Shown here: positions 6,753 through 13,718 of the stretch, in pieces
Layout of the letters: each line of letters begins with the position of its first letter
How positions within the stretch are numbered: position 1 is the first letter of the stretch
Source: an uncultured Acetobacter sp.
GTDB taxonomy: Bacteria; Pseudomonadota; Alphaproteobacteria; Acetobacterales; Acetobacteraceae
Direction of reading: 5' to 3'
DNA: 13,718 bases
Assembly: GCA_937900755.1 (NCBI GenBank)
Contig: CALCDN010000240.1
Location: 1-13,718 of the forward strand
Translations under genes and position numbers: made by a program
Notes under the pieces: model-generated
Told to the model about the DNA's origin: nothing
Databases searched by the model: none
What the model saw: the letters and a program-made list of their open reading frames with translations, nothing else

Positions 6753-8253
6753 GCGCCACCTCCTGCCAGTTCTCCAACGTTGGCGCGCCGGGTGGGTTTG
6801 TAACACTCCCTGCCTCAAACAGCCGGGCCAGCAGGTTGGCCGCCACCGTTGCGCGGTACCAGGCACTGGCGCGCATGTCCGACAGGGGGGTGAAATCCTC
6901 CTTCATGGCGGCCTGCGCGGCATGCAGCGCCGCCTGTGTCCTGTGCTGGCCAAGAAGTGCGGCCTCCGCCCTTGTGGCCCGGCAGGGGATGCCCGCCATG
7001 CCCCCATAGGCCAGCCGGGCCTGCTGTATGGCGCCATCCTCGGCCATGACCAGCACAAACGCCCCCAGCACGGCGGAAATATCCTGATCGAACCGTTTGG
7101 AAACCTTGTACACCCCGCACACGCTGCGTGGCGCCAGCGGGGGAACAAGCACGCCTTCTATGAACTCCCCGGGGCGGATGTCCTGCTTGCCGTAGTCCAG
7201 GAAAAAATCCTCCAGCGCCACGACCCTGCGCTCCGGCCCGCAACGCAGGTGCAAGCGCGCACCAGCCGCCATGAAAACGGGCGGGCCATCCCCAATGGGT
7301 GAGGCATTGCCAATATTGCCACATACCGTGGCGGCGTTACGCACCTGTGTGGAGCCAATCCGCCGCAACGTGTCCGCAGCAGCAGGCAAATGCGCCACCA
7401 GGTGGGGCATGGCCTCGGTGTAGGTTACACCCGCACCTATCCACAACGCGCCATCGGGGCGGGTCTGTATCTGGTGCAGGTCCTGGGCCGCGCGCACGGC
7501 AATAACATGGGGGAGACGGCGCAATCTTTTGGTCACCCACAACCCCACATCGGTCCCCCCCGCCACCAGAACCGCCGCCGGGTCCTGCGCGTAGGCGCTG
7601 GCCAGCGCGTCCACACTGGCGGGCAGCGTTACGCGGCCTTCGGGGCTGCGCAGTTCCACCGTCTTGCCGTCCCGCAGGGCGTGCAGGCGCGCGGTCAGTT
7701 CGGGGGTGCGCGCGCTAATGGGCTCGCCGTGCCGGGCACAGTAGGCGGCGGCTTTTTTCATGGCGCGCACAATGGGAGCATAACCCGTGCAGCGGCACAG
7801 GTTGCCCGCCAGCGCCTCGTTTATGATGCGCTCGCCATCGAGCGTGCCCTCAAGCTCCGCCAGGTCCACCCGCTGCGCGGACAACGCCACCATGGACATG
7901 ACAAACCCCGGCGTGCAGAAGCCGCACTGCGACCCGTGTTCGTCCACCATGGCCTGCTGCACCGGGTGCAACTGGCCATCGGGGCCACGCAGGTCCTCCA
8001 CGGTTAAAAGCTGCGCGCCATCCAGCATCCACACCATGTGAATACAGGCATTGACCGCGCGCCACACCAGCGCCCCCTGCTCCAGCCGCCCGACCAGTAC
8101 GGTGCAGGCCCCGCAATCGCCCTCGTTACAGCCTTCCTTGGTGCCGGTCCGGCTTTGCTGGTCACGCAGCCAGTCCAGCAGGGTCAGCTCTGGCGGAAGG
8201 TCGGACAGATGGTGGAGTGTGTCCCCCACATAAAAGCTGATGTGCTGGCGCAT
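6745..8253 (-). CDS. xdhA: Xanthine dehydrogenase, FAD/[2Fe-2S] subunit XdhA
   Basis: This 502-residue protein carries the electron-transfer half of xanthine dehydrogenase. Its N-terminal plant-type ferredoxin domain binds one [2Fe-2S] cluster through C42, C47, C50 and C70 (GCNEGDCGAC onward). The following helical domain binds the second through C110, C113, C153 and C155 (CGFC and CRC). The FAD domain shows VLVAGGTDVG around 228-237 and TVCGNIGNASPIGDGPP, and the C-terminal CO dehydrogenase flavoprotein-type domain completes the chain to NAD+. Length is normal for bacterial XdhA. The ATG at 8253 follows GGGAGGG by 5 bases. A 63-bp gap separates it from the permease gene upstream, the largest gap in the leftward unit. 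No convincing terminator or promoter was seen in it. All eight cluster cysteines are present, so the subunit looks functional. Confidence 0.96.
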   Translation of the reverse strand: MRQHISFYVGDTLHHLSDLPPELTLLDWLRDQQSRTGTKEGCNEGDCGACTVLVGRLEQGALVWRAVNACIHMVWMLDGAQLLTVEDLRGPDGQLHPVQQAMVDEHGSQCGFCTPGFVMSMVALSAQRVDLAELEGTLDGERIINEALAGNLCRCTGYAPIVRAMKKAAAYCARHGEPISARTPELTARLHALRDGKTVELRSPEGRVTLPASVDALASAYAQDPAAVLVAGGTDVGLWVTKRLRRLPHVIAVRAAQDLHQIQTRPDGALWIGAGVTYTEAMPHLVAHLPAAADTLRRIGSTQVRNAATVCGNIGNASPIGDGPPVFMAAGARLHLRCGPERRVVALEDFFLDYGKQDIRPGEFIEGVLVPPLAPRSVCGVYKVSKRFDQDISAVLGAFVLVMAEDGAIQQARLAYGGMAGIPCRATRAEAALLGQHRTQAALHAAQAAMKEDFTPLSDMRASAWYRATVAANLLARLFEAGSVTNPPGAPTLENWQEVAHG

Positions 8254-8316
8254 GCGTGCCCTCCCGGCTTATGTTTTTTATGCGTATCTGGCACAGGGTC
8301 TGCGTAATGCCGGTGG

Positions 8317-9777
8317 TTACTCGGTGGGTGTGCGCCCGACCGGCCCGTTTGCAACCTGCGGCTTGTCCGACAGGCCCACAACGTTCCAGACCGGGGTTTC
8401 CAGTATGACCGCGTCCTGCTCCACCGTCTGCTCCGTGGAGCACAGGTTGCCAAAGTTGAACACCAGATGCAGCACAATGGCCGAAAGTGCGCCCAGCGTA
8501 ATGCCACTGCCAAAAATGACCTGCATCCAGGCGGGAAAATGGTCGGCAATATGCGGCTGGGCCGTGGCGAGCATGCTCAGCCCGATGCTTGTGCCCACAA
8601 TAACCGTGTTGTTCAGATTATCAAAGTCCACTTTGACAAGGGTCTGAATTCCCACCACGGCCACGGCGGCAAACATGGCCAGCGCGGCACCCCCCAGCAC
8701 CGGCAGGGGCACGCTGGCAATAATGGCGGCAAGCTTGGGCAGGCAGCCAAGCCCCATCATGATAAACGCCGCCGCCACCACCACCCAGCGGCTGGTCACA
8801 CGCGTCAGCCGCACAAGGCCCACATTCTCGGCAATGCAGGTATAGGGGAAGGAGTTGAGCACCCCACCAATAATGGTGGCCAGGCCATCAGCACGGATCG
8901 CACGCGTGATATCGGCCGATGAAATGTCCTTTTTGACAATGGAGCCTGTGGCGAACACATCGCCCGTGGTCTCGAGCATGGTAATGATCATGACCACCAG
9001 CATGGACAGGACAGGCACCACATGGAAGGTGGGCATGCCAAAGTAGAAAGGCTGCGCAACCGTAACCCACGGGGCCGAAAACACACCGCTAAAGCTGGCG
9101 TCGCCCAGAAACCACGCGGTCAATGTGCCTGCCACCAGCCCGAACAGCACCGCAAGGCTTGCGACAAACCCCTTGAACATACGCTGGATAAGCAAGATGG
9201 AGACCAGCGTGCCCAGGCCATACGCCACATTGCGCATGTTGACCGGGTTTTGCATGACCCCCGTGCCCTGCCCGTTGACAATATCGTTCGCAGCCACCGG
9301 CAGCAAGGCCAGCCCGATAACCAGAATGACCGAGCCCGTAACCACGGGAGGGAAGAACTTGACCAGCCTGCCAAACCAGGGTGCTGCCAGGAAGGTGAAA
9401 AGCCCCCCGGCAATAACCGCGCCAAAAATCTGGGGCAGGCCCTGCACACCCCCGCCTGCGGCCACGCCAATGGCGATCATGGGGGTGACGGCCACAAAAG
9501 TGACCCCCTGCAACAGCGGCAGCTTGACCCCGATGTGACGCCCAAGCCCCGCGGACTGGATGAAGGAGGCAATGCCACAGGTAAACAGGTCGGCCTCGAT
9601 CAGGTGTTCCAGGGCGGCACGGGGCAGGCCCATGGCCCCGGCCAGCAGAACGGGCACGATAACTGCGGCCGCATAGAATGTGAGCACATGTTGCAGGCCA
9701 TAGAACCCCAGCTTCCATACCGGAAGCATCTGGTCCACGGGATGAACGGCTTGTGGCGTGTCGCCGACTGGCTGCAT
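8317..9777 (-). CDS. NCS2-family purine (xanthine/urate) permease
   Basis: This 486-residue, strongly hydrophobic protein is a nucleobase:cation symporter-2 transporter of the inner membrane. Diagnostic features are the first-helix QH motif (GLQHVLTFYAA, H30), ETTGD at 269-273 in the substrate-site helix, and the family signature ENVGLVRLTR at 317-326. It has about a dozen hydrophobic stretches and a hydrophilic C-terminal tail. The signature begins with Glu, a form seen in several NCS2 subgroups, so the exact substrate (xanthine, urate or uracil) cannot be read from it. Its place between uraH and xdhA argues for a purine, most likely xanthine or urate. The frame is open to 9876, but that extension overlaps uraH and lacks family character. 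The ATG at 9777 lies 4 bp after the uraH stop, with GGGGGAG as ribosome site. Confidence 0.92.
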   Translation of the reverse strand: MQPVGDTPQAVHPVDQMLPVWKLGFYGLQHVLTFYAAAVIVPVLLAGAMGLPRAALEHLIEADLFTCGIASFIQSAGLGRHIGVKLPLLQGVTFVAVTPMIAIGVAAGGGVQGLPQIFGAVIAGGLFTFLAAPWFGRLVKFFPPVVTGSVILVIGLALLPVAANDIVNGQGTGVMQNPVNMRNVAYGLGTLVSILLIQRMFKGFVASLAVLFGLVAGTLTAWFLGDASFSGVFSAPWVTVAQPFYFGMPTFHVVPVLSMLVVMIITMLETTGDVFATGSIVKKDISSADITRAIRADGLATIIGGVLNSFPYTCIAENVGLVRLTRVTSRWVVVAAAFIMMGLGCLPKLAAIIASVPLPVLGGAALAMFAAVAVVGIQTLVKVDFDNLNNTVIVGTSIGLSMLATAQPHIADHFPAWMQVIFGSGITLGALSAIVLHLVFNFGNLCSTEQTVEQDAVILETPVWNVVGLSDKPQVANGPVGRTPTE

Positions 9778-9781
9778 GGGC

Positions 9782-10114
9782 TCAACTCCCCCTATAGGTC
9801 GAATAGGCGTACGGGGCGACCAGCAGGGGCACATGGGCGTGCCCGCTGCCGCCAAGACCAAAGTGAATGGGCACACTATTCAGGAACGGCGGGTCAGCCA
9901 GCGGCGTGCCCTGCTGGCGAAAATACGCCGCCACCTCAAACTCCAGGCAATACGCACCTGCGGCAAGGTCGAGCTCTTTGAGCGCGGGGCAGCGGCCATC
10001 CGCATCGGTCACCCCCGTGAACAGCACGCCCTGAGCACCACTCAGGCGCAGCGCCACCCCTACCGCCGGGCGGCCAGAAACCGTGTTGAGAACATGGGTT
10101 GAAAGCGTGCTCAT
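9782..10114 (-). CDS. uraH: 5-hydroxyisourate hydrolase (transthyretin-like)
   Basis: This 110-residue protein is a transthyretin-related HIU hydrolase, the homotetrameric enzyme that opens 5-hydroxyisourate to OHCU after urate oxidation. The N-terminal LSTHVLN with H7, the mid-domain DGR with R41, H94 in HVPLL, and the diagnostic C-terminal tetrapeptide YRGS (107-110) are all present. These distinguish the enzyme from hormone-binding transthyretin. No signal peptide precedes the domain, so it should be cytosolic, unlike periplasmic HIU hydrolases such as that of E. coli. The ATG overlaps the uraD stop as ATGA (10111-10114), and AAGGTGGT just upstream can serve as ribosome site. Pairing with uraD is the classic arrangement for stereospecific allantoin formation. 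The assignment is close to certain. Confidence 0.97.
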   Translation of the reverse strand: MSTLSTHVLNTVSGRPAVGVALRLSGAQGVLFTGVTDADGRCPALKELDLAAGAYCLEFEVAAYFRQQGTPLADPPFLNSVPIHFGLGGSGHAHVPLLVAPYAYSTYRGS

Positions 10115-10644
10115 GCCACCACCTTATCGTGCAGACGTAACGCGGCTATTGCGTCAATCTGGTGCAGGGCCTCGGCCAGTTCGGCCTGGGGCGTGCTGGC
10201 GAGCCGCCGCTCCATGGCCTGGGCAATGACCTGTTTGGCATGGCCACCCACCTTGCGCACGCAAATAACAAACGGCATGCCAAACTTTTGGGTGTACGCA
10301 TCATTCAGGGCCCGAAAATGCGCGTATTCCTCCGGTGTCAGCCGGTCCAGCCCGGCTCCCCCCTGCTCCTGCGCGGAGGCGGCCGTCAGCCCGGGGTCCA
10401 CGCCAAGGCGGTGCCCCAGTTCGGGGTGGGCGCGCACAAGGGCGTACAGGTCGGCCTCATCCGCGCCACGCATGGCCACGGAAAACGCCTGGCACATGCC
10501 TGCAATATCCCCAAAGGGGCGGCTGCGGGCCGCCTGGGCCGCAACCCATGGGGAATGTTCGTACACGCCGCCAAACTGCTCCACAAAGGTGGCGGGCGGC
10601 ATGGCGTTGACTTCCTCCATGGTGATCCTGCCGGGGGGGCTCAT
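10111..10644 (-). CDS. uraD: OHCU decarboxylase UraD
   Basis: This 177-residue protein matches 2-oxo-4-hydroxy-4-carboxy-5-ureidoimidazoline decarboxylase, which produces S-allantoin. Seen motifs are GGVYEHSPWVA near residues 25-35, RAHPELG with the catalytic H73, the SAQEQGGAGLDRL helix at 90-102 containing the conserved Glu, and the substrate-contacting GMPFVICVR at 122-130. The protein is all alpha-helical in the family. The ATG at 10644 overlaps the puuE stop as ATGA (10641-10644). A second ATG at 10620 (MEEVNAMPP) is close to where many homologues begin, so the start is not settled; coupling favours 10644. The frame remains open upstream inside puuE, but that part is unrelated to the family. 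Confidence 0.95.
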   Translation of the reverse strand: MSPPGRITMEEVNAMPPATFVEQFGGVYEHSPWVAAQAARSRPFGDIAGMCQAFSVAMRGADEADLYALVRAHPELGHRLGVDPGLTAASAQEQGGAGLDRLTPEEYAHFRALNDAYTQKFGMPFVICVRKVGGHAKQVIAQAMERRLASTPQAELAEALHQIDAIAALRLHDKVVA

Positions 10645-11537
10645 GCCGGGTGGACCTTCAGCCAGTGGCGGGCAATATCGGCCCGTGTGGCCACCCAGAC
10701 ATCGGCATGGGCTGCCACATGCTCCAAAAAGCGGGCAACGGCCAGAGCGCGCGCGGGCTTGCCAGCAAGGCGGCAATGCAGGCCAACGGACATCATACGC
10801 CCTCCCTCGCGGTAGAGCATGTCAAAAGTGTCGCGCAGGTAATGGAAGAACTGCTCGCCCTCGGTAAACCCGTTCAGGGCGGCAAACTTCATGTCATTCA
10901 CATCCAGCGTGTAGGGTACAATCAGCTGGGGCCTGCCGTAGCGCCGGTCGTAGTAAGGCAGGTCATCGGCGTAGGAATCCGCATCGTATAAAAACCCGCC
11001 CTCCTCCACCACAAGGCGCGCGGTATTGGGGCTGGTGCGGCCCTGGTACCAGCCAAGGGGCGCAGCCCCCGTTACCTGCGTGTGCAGGGCTATGGCCTCG
11101 CGCATGTGGGCGCGCTCCACATCCTCTGGCAGGTTCTGGTAATCTATCCAGCGCAGGCCGTGGGTTGCGATCTCCCACCCCGCACCATTCATGGCGGCGA
11201 CGGCCTCGGGGTTGCGGGCCAAAGCCATGGCGACCCCAAAAACCGTTACCGGCAGGCCAGCGTTTGCAAACAGGCGGTAAAGCCGCCAGAAGCCCGCGCG
11301 GCTGCCATATTCGTACAGGCTTTCCATCTGCATGCAGCGCGCACCCACCACGGAGGATGTGCCCACCATTTCGGACAAAAACGCCTCGGACCCGCGATCA
11401 TTATGGAGGACGCAGTTTTCCGCGCCCTCCTCGTAGTTTATCACAAACTGCACGGCCACTCGCGCGCCACCAGGCCATTGTGCATCGGGCGGGGTGGCGC
11501 CGTAGCCGATCATGTCACGCGGGTATGTCTGGTTCAT
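10641..11537 (-). CDS. puuE: Allantoinase PuuE (polysaccharide deacetylase-like)
   Basis: This 298-residue protein belongs to the PuuE class of allantoinases, which have a NodB-like deacetylase barrel and are unrelated to the metal-dependent AllB amidohydrolases. It hydrolyses allantoin to allantoate. Recognisable segments are the N-terminal YPRDMIGYG (5-13), QFVINYEEGAEN (30-41), SEAFLSE (50-56), ESLYEYGSR (72-80), ATHGLRW (124-130) with H126, and GWYQGRTSPNT (162-172). Length is typical. The ATG at 11537 has no strong ribosome site (only GGGAC about 5 bases ahead) and lies 24 bp after the flavoprotein stop, so it may depend on coupling. The protein has no signal peptide. It connects the UraH/UraD product to the allantoate amidohydrolase encoded by the convergent unit. 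Confidence 0.95.
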   Translation of the reverse strand: MNQTYPRDMIGYGATPPDAQWPGGARVAVQFVINYEEGAENCVLHNDRGSEAFLSEMVGTSSVVGARCMQMESLYEYGSRAGFWRLYRLFANAGLPVTVFGVAMALARNPEAVAAMNGAGWEIATHGLRWIDYQNLPEDVERAHMREAIALHTQVTGAAPLGWYQGRTSPNTARLVVEEGGFLYDADSYADDLPYYDRRYGRPQLIVPYTLDVNDMKFAALNGFTEGEQFFHYLRDTFDMLYREGGRMMSVGLHCRLAGKPARALAVARFLEHVAAHADVWVATRADIARHWLKVHPA

Positions 11538-11561
11538 TTTTGTCCCGTATTACGCTTGTTT

Positions 11562-12980
11562 TCAGGCCTGTTCTGGCGGATCAAAGCTGGTCAGCTCATC
11601 CACGTTATAGTCCAGCAGGCTTTGCAGGTGCAGTGCGCCATCCTCCACAAACAGGCTGCGCCCGATGCAGTTGGTCAGTTTTTCCACCCCGAAGCGCATA
11701 CCGCTGATGGTCGCCCCGGCCAGCCCCATGCTGGGCATGGCGGAAAAGGTAAAGTTGTAGACGCACTGCATCATGGGGGCGAGCGGGTCGTTCGCTTCCA
11801 GCGGCTGGAACTGGAACGAGTTGCTCAGGTACGGGTGGCTGCCCAGCAGCGCGCTCTGCTCATCCGCTGGCGCTTCAAACCGGTCTTTCCACAGGGCAAT
11901 GCGGCTGGCCATGCGCGCAAGCTCGGGCCGGCGGGTCAGGTCGATAGTAAAGCCCGTGCCAATGATGAGGAAGTCAAACTCCATCTCGCCATGTGGGGTG
12001 GTAACGACCACGGCCCCGTTTTCCTCCCGCACAGCCGTCCATGGCGTGCCGGTGTGGTAGGCAAAATTGGTGTGCTGGCGGCAACGCCAGAACGTGTCCT
12101 GCGGGGGCGGCTGGTTCAGGTCATAAATCTTGTACATGAAGCGCCAGCGCAGCAGGTCCGACAGGTCGGCCAGATAGCTGAGGAAGCCTGCGTTTTCCAT
12201 CCAGCGGTACGGGTTGACGGTGGGGATCTGCTTGCGGCGCAGGCACAGGTCCACGCTGGCGGCCCCATGCTCAAGCACTGTGGCCGCGTTATCAAACGCC
12301 GAAGCACCCGCCCCCAGCACGCCTATGCGCTTGCCGCGCAGGGCCTCGAAGTCAATCTGTTCACAGGTATGGGCATAGCGGCTTTTGGGCAGGCTCTTGA
12401 TAATGAAGTCGGGCACATGCCATGCCCCGCCCCCTTCAATCCCGGTGGCCAGCACGATGCGGCGCGCCCAGACCACATGCTCGGCCCCACCCGCTTGGGT
12501 GAAGGTCAGCCGGAGCAGCCCGTCCTCCCACGCAATGTCGGTCAGGCGGTGTTCGTTTTTAACCGGCAGTTCCAGCACATCGCGCAGCCAGTTCAGGTAA
12601 TCCTGCCAGTCCTCGCGGGAGATTTTGTCCAGGTCGCGCCAGGCCTGCTCGCTGTATTTCGCCTCGAACCAGGACTGGGGGGTCAGGCTGGGAATACCAA
12701 GGTCAGGCCCGGTCACATGCTTGGGCGTGCGTAGGGTAATCATGCGCGCGAAGGTCACCCACGGCCCCTCCGCACCCTGTGGGGCCATGTCGAAAATACA
12801 GGTGTTGGTTACCCCACGCCGCCGCAGGCCAAAGCATGTGGCAAGCCCCCCCTGCCCACCGCCAATAATGGCGACATCCAGCACATCCTGACCATTGCGC
12901 TGGTGAGGAACACACCAGTTGCCCGAGGCAAACTGGATTTTGGCAAGATCGTCGCGGACGCGTCTGTTAAGCTGTTCCAT
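11562..12980 (-). CDS. FAD/NAD(P)-binding monooxygenase-like flavoprotein, candidate urate hydroxylase
   Basis: This 472-residue protein has two dinucleotide-binding motifs: an FAD-type IIGGGQGG at 38-45 and a second, NAD(P)-type GVLGAGAS at 220-227. Between them lies RYAHTCEQIDF (201-211), which resembles the FxGxxxHxxxW/Y fingerprint of class B flavin monooxygenases. VLATG (176-180) and DFLIIGTGF (336-344) are further FAD-fold motifs. It is therefore probably a single-component NAD(P)H-dependent flavin monooxygenase or close relative. As first gene of an operon that otherwise holds every step from xanthine to allantoate, and with no classical uricase in view, it is the likely enzyme for urate to 5-hydroxyisourate. 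That role is inference. It does not read like Klebsiella HpxO, whose relatives are class A hydroxylases with one Rossmann motif. Whether it belongs to the HpyO group could not be judged. An in-frame TAA just upstream fixes the ATG at 12980 as the earliest ATG start; its ribosome site is weak (ACAGGT, very close). Confidence 0.75.
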   Translation of the reverse strand: MEQLNRRVRDDLAKIQFASGNWCVPHQRNGQDVLDVAIIGGGQGGLATCFGLRRRGVTNTCIFDMAPQGAEGPWVTFARMITLRTPKHVTGPDLGIPSLTPQSWFEAKYSEQAWRDLDKISREDWQDYLNWLRDVLELPVKNEHRLTDIAWEDGLLRLTFTQAGGAEHVVWARRIVLATGIEGGGAWHVPDFIIKSLPKSRYAHTCEQIDFEALRGKRIGVLGAGASAFDNAATVLEHGAASVDLCLRRKQIPTVNPYRWMENAGFLSYLADLSDLLRWRFMYKIYDLNQPPPQDTFWRCRQHTNFAYHTGTPWTAVREENGAVVVTTPHGEMEFDFLIIGTGFTIDLTRRPELARMASRIALWKDRFEAPADEQSALLGSHPYLSNSFQFQPLEANDPLAPMMQCVYNFTFSAMPSMGLAGATISGMRFGVEKLTNCIGRSLFVEDGALHLQSLLDYNVDELTSFDPPEQA

Positions 12981-13131
12981 ACCTGTTTATCAGTCCACAT
13001 TATGCACATCGGGAATCCTGCGTGGTTCCTGATCGCGCCAGATAAAGTCAGACTTACTGTTTCACACACGTATCGTTCTTGTATATGACTTAATTCAGCA
13101 TGGTGCGTTCGCAAAAAGAGAGCAAAAGCTG
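12981..13131. promoter_or_regulatory. Divergent promoter region between the purine operon and the LysR gene
   Basis: This 151-bp region must hold the promoters of the leftward eight-gene operon and, unless one lies elsewhere, of the regulator. It is clearly more AT-rich than the genes. A possible minus-strand -10 (CATAAT, around 12999-13004) and plus-strand -10 (TATATG, 13082-13087) are seen, both without convincing -35 boxes. I found no riboswitch-like structure and no good sigma-54 site. Confidence 0.6.
13008..13033. promoter_or_regulatory. Candidate LysR operator dyad
   Basis: ATCGGGAA (13008-13015) and TTCCTGAT (13026-13033) form an inverted repeat, 7 of 8 positions paired, with a 10-bp spacer. 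The half-site centres are 18 bp apart. It lies 27-52 bp upstream of the flavoprotein start and about 100 bp upstream of the LysR start, a plausible place for the regulator to act on the leftward promoter. A second, smaller palindrome, AAGTC-A-GACTT, lies at 13045-13055, and its left arm (AAGTCA) also pairs with TGACTT at 13086-13091. Binding is inferred only. Confidence 0.4.
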
Positions 13132-13718
13132 ATGCCCGTTTTTTCCCGCTTCCTGCGTTATTTCATGGCCGTGGCCCAGCATGGCTCCATTAGAAAAGCC
13201 TCCGACGAATTGCATATTGCCGCCTCCGCCATAGACCGGCAGGTGTTGCAGGGCGAAAAAATTCTGGGGACCCAACTGTTCGAGCGCCTGCCATCGGGCC
13301 TGCGCCTGACCACGGCGGGGGAGCTGCTCCTGACCTCCTGCCGCCGCTGGTCGCGCGATTTGAACGCCCTGCAAACGCAGCTGGACAACCTTAAAGGCCT
13401 GCGCCAGGGCTCCACGGATATTCTCATCCCCGATGCGCTGACCAAGGGGTTCCTGCCCACCCTGCTGGGCAGGCTGCGCCAGACGCACCCCGGCATTATG
13501 GTGAGCGTGCATGTGCGCAAAAGCCACGACATGGGGGACCTGCTGGTCAAGGGGCATGCCGACTTCGCGCTCATGTTCAACCCCGGCCACATGCGTGAGT
13601 TGAGTGTGCGCACCCACAAGGAAATTCCGCTGGGTTTTGTCTGCCTCCCCTCCCACGAAATCGCGGGGCTGGCGGAGGCCCGGTTCAGCCTTGCGGCGGA
13701 ATACCCCATGATCGTCCC
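13132..13718 (+). CDS. LysR-family transcriptional regulator, N-terminal part (cut by window end)
   Basis: 195 codons are visible and the gene continues beyond the right edge. The N-terminal winged helix-turn-helix of LysR regulators spans roughly residues 3-62: FLRYFMAVAQHGSIRKAS, then the recognition helix region AASAIDRQVLQ, then LGTQLFERLPSGLRLTTAGE. A linker helix (about 63-92) leads into the effector-binding domain, of which ILIPDALTKGFLPTLLGRLRQ is the first part. The protein is transcribed away from the purine operon, the usual arrangement for a LysR protein that regulates its neighbour and itself. A purine intermediate such as urate or allantoin is a reasonable effector guess, but nothing in the sequence shows it. 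The ATG at 13132 aligns with the normal family start; its ribosome site is modest (GAGAG). Confidence 0.92.
   Translation, partial: MPVFSRFLRYFMAVAQHGSIRKASDELHIAASAIDRQVLQGEKILGTQLFERLPSGLRLTTAGELLLTSCRRWSRDLNALQTQLDNLKGLRQGSTDILIPDALTKGFLPTLLGRLRQTHPGIMVSVHVRKSHDMGDLLVKGHADFALMFNPGHMRELSVRTHKEIPLGFVCLPSHEIAGLAEARFSLAAEYPMIV

Noticed and set aside
3786..6803. Open plus-strand frame of about 1000 codons opposite xdhB and xdhC
   Set aside because: It is a shadow of high-GC coding sequence: the protein is low-complexity (His, Gly, Arg, Pro-rich), matches no family I know, and the minus strand has strongly supported xdhB and xdhC.
8265..8310. Repeated TGCGTA in the gap before xdhA as a possible hairpin or regulator site
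   Set aside because: The copies are direct, only six bases long and form no stable stem; this is likely chance.
11082..12734. 550-codon plus-strand open frame opposite puuE and the flavoprotein
   Set aside because: Same cause: GC-rich antisense shadow with His/Gln/Gly-rich composition and no recognisable domain.
13021..13040. Possible sigma-54 (-24/-12) promoter, given the nitrogen-related pathway
   Set aside because: GG and GC elements are present but the spacing is wrong (9 rather than 10 bases) and the flanking consensus is poor on both strands.

Overview
The window is a purine (xanthine/urate) catabolic locus from a GC-rich bacterium. XdhABC, the transthyretin-type HIU hydrolase, the PuuE-type allantoinase and the oxalurate hpxXYZ set fit a proteobacterium. 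An alphaproteobacterium, possibly an acetic acid bacterium, is my best guess, but it rests on general resemblance only. The first 49 bases are not genome: they are an Illumina/Nextera library adapter with an i5 index, so the left edge is an untrimmed assembly end and the first gene is truncated there.

The rightward unit (about 50-3448) holds the 3' end of an allantoate amidohydrolase gene (allC-like), pucG (ureidoglycine-glyoxylate aminotransferase), hpxZ (AtzH-like), hpxX (small AtzG/GatC-like subunit) and hpxY (AtzE-like amidase). The genes overlap by 4 bp or lie within about 35 bp of each other. It converges on a leftward unit. Between the two lies a 60-bp gap with a strong hairpin whose U-tract serves only the leftward unit.

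The leftward unit (12980 down to 3509) has eight genes: an FAD/NAD(P)-dependent monooxygenase-like flavoprotein, puuE (allantoinase), uraD (OHCU decarboxylase), uraH (HIU hydrolase), an NCS2 purine permease, xdhA, xdhB and xdhC. Most junctions are 4-20 bp overlaps or very short gaps, so it reads as one operon. A LysR-type regulator, cut off by the right edge, diverges from it across a 150-bp region that contains a candidate operator dyad.

Together the genes describe a nearly complete route: purine uptake, then hypoxanthine/xanthine to urate (XdhABC), urate to 5-hydroxyisourate, to OHCU (UraH), to S-allantoin (UraD), to allantoate (PuuE), to ureidoglycine (AllC), to oxalurate plus glycine (PucG), then oxalurate breakdown (HpxXYZ). 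The only step without a classical enzyme is urate oxidation: no cofactor-free uricase and no PuuD-type cytochrome oxidase is visible. The flavoprotein that heads the leftward operon is the natural candidate and is the most interesting item here. No RNA genes, insertion sequences or CRISPR arrays were seen. No gene-free stretch exceeds about 150 bases.
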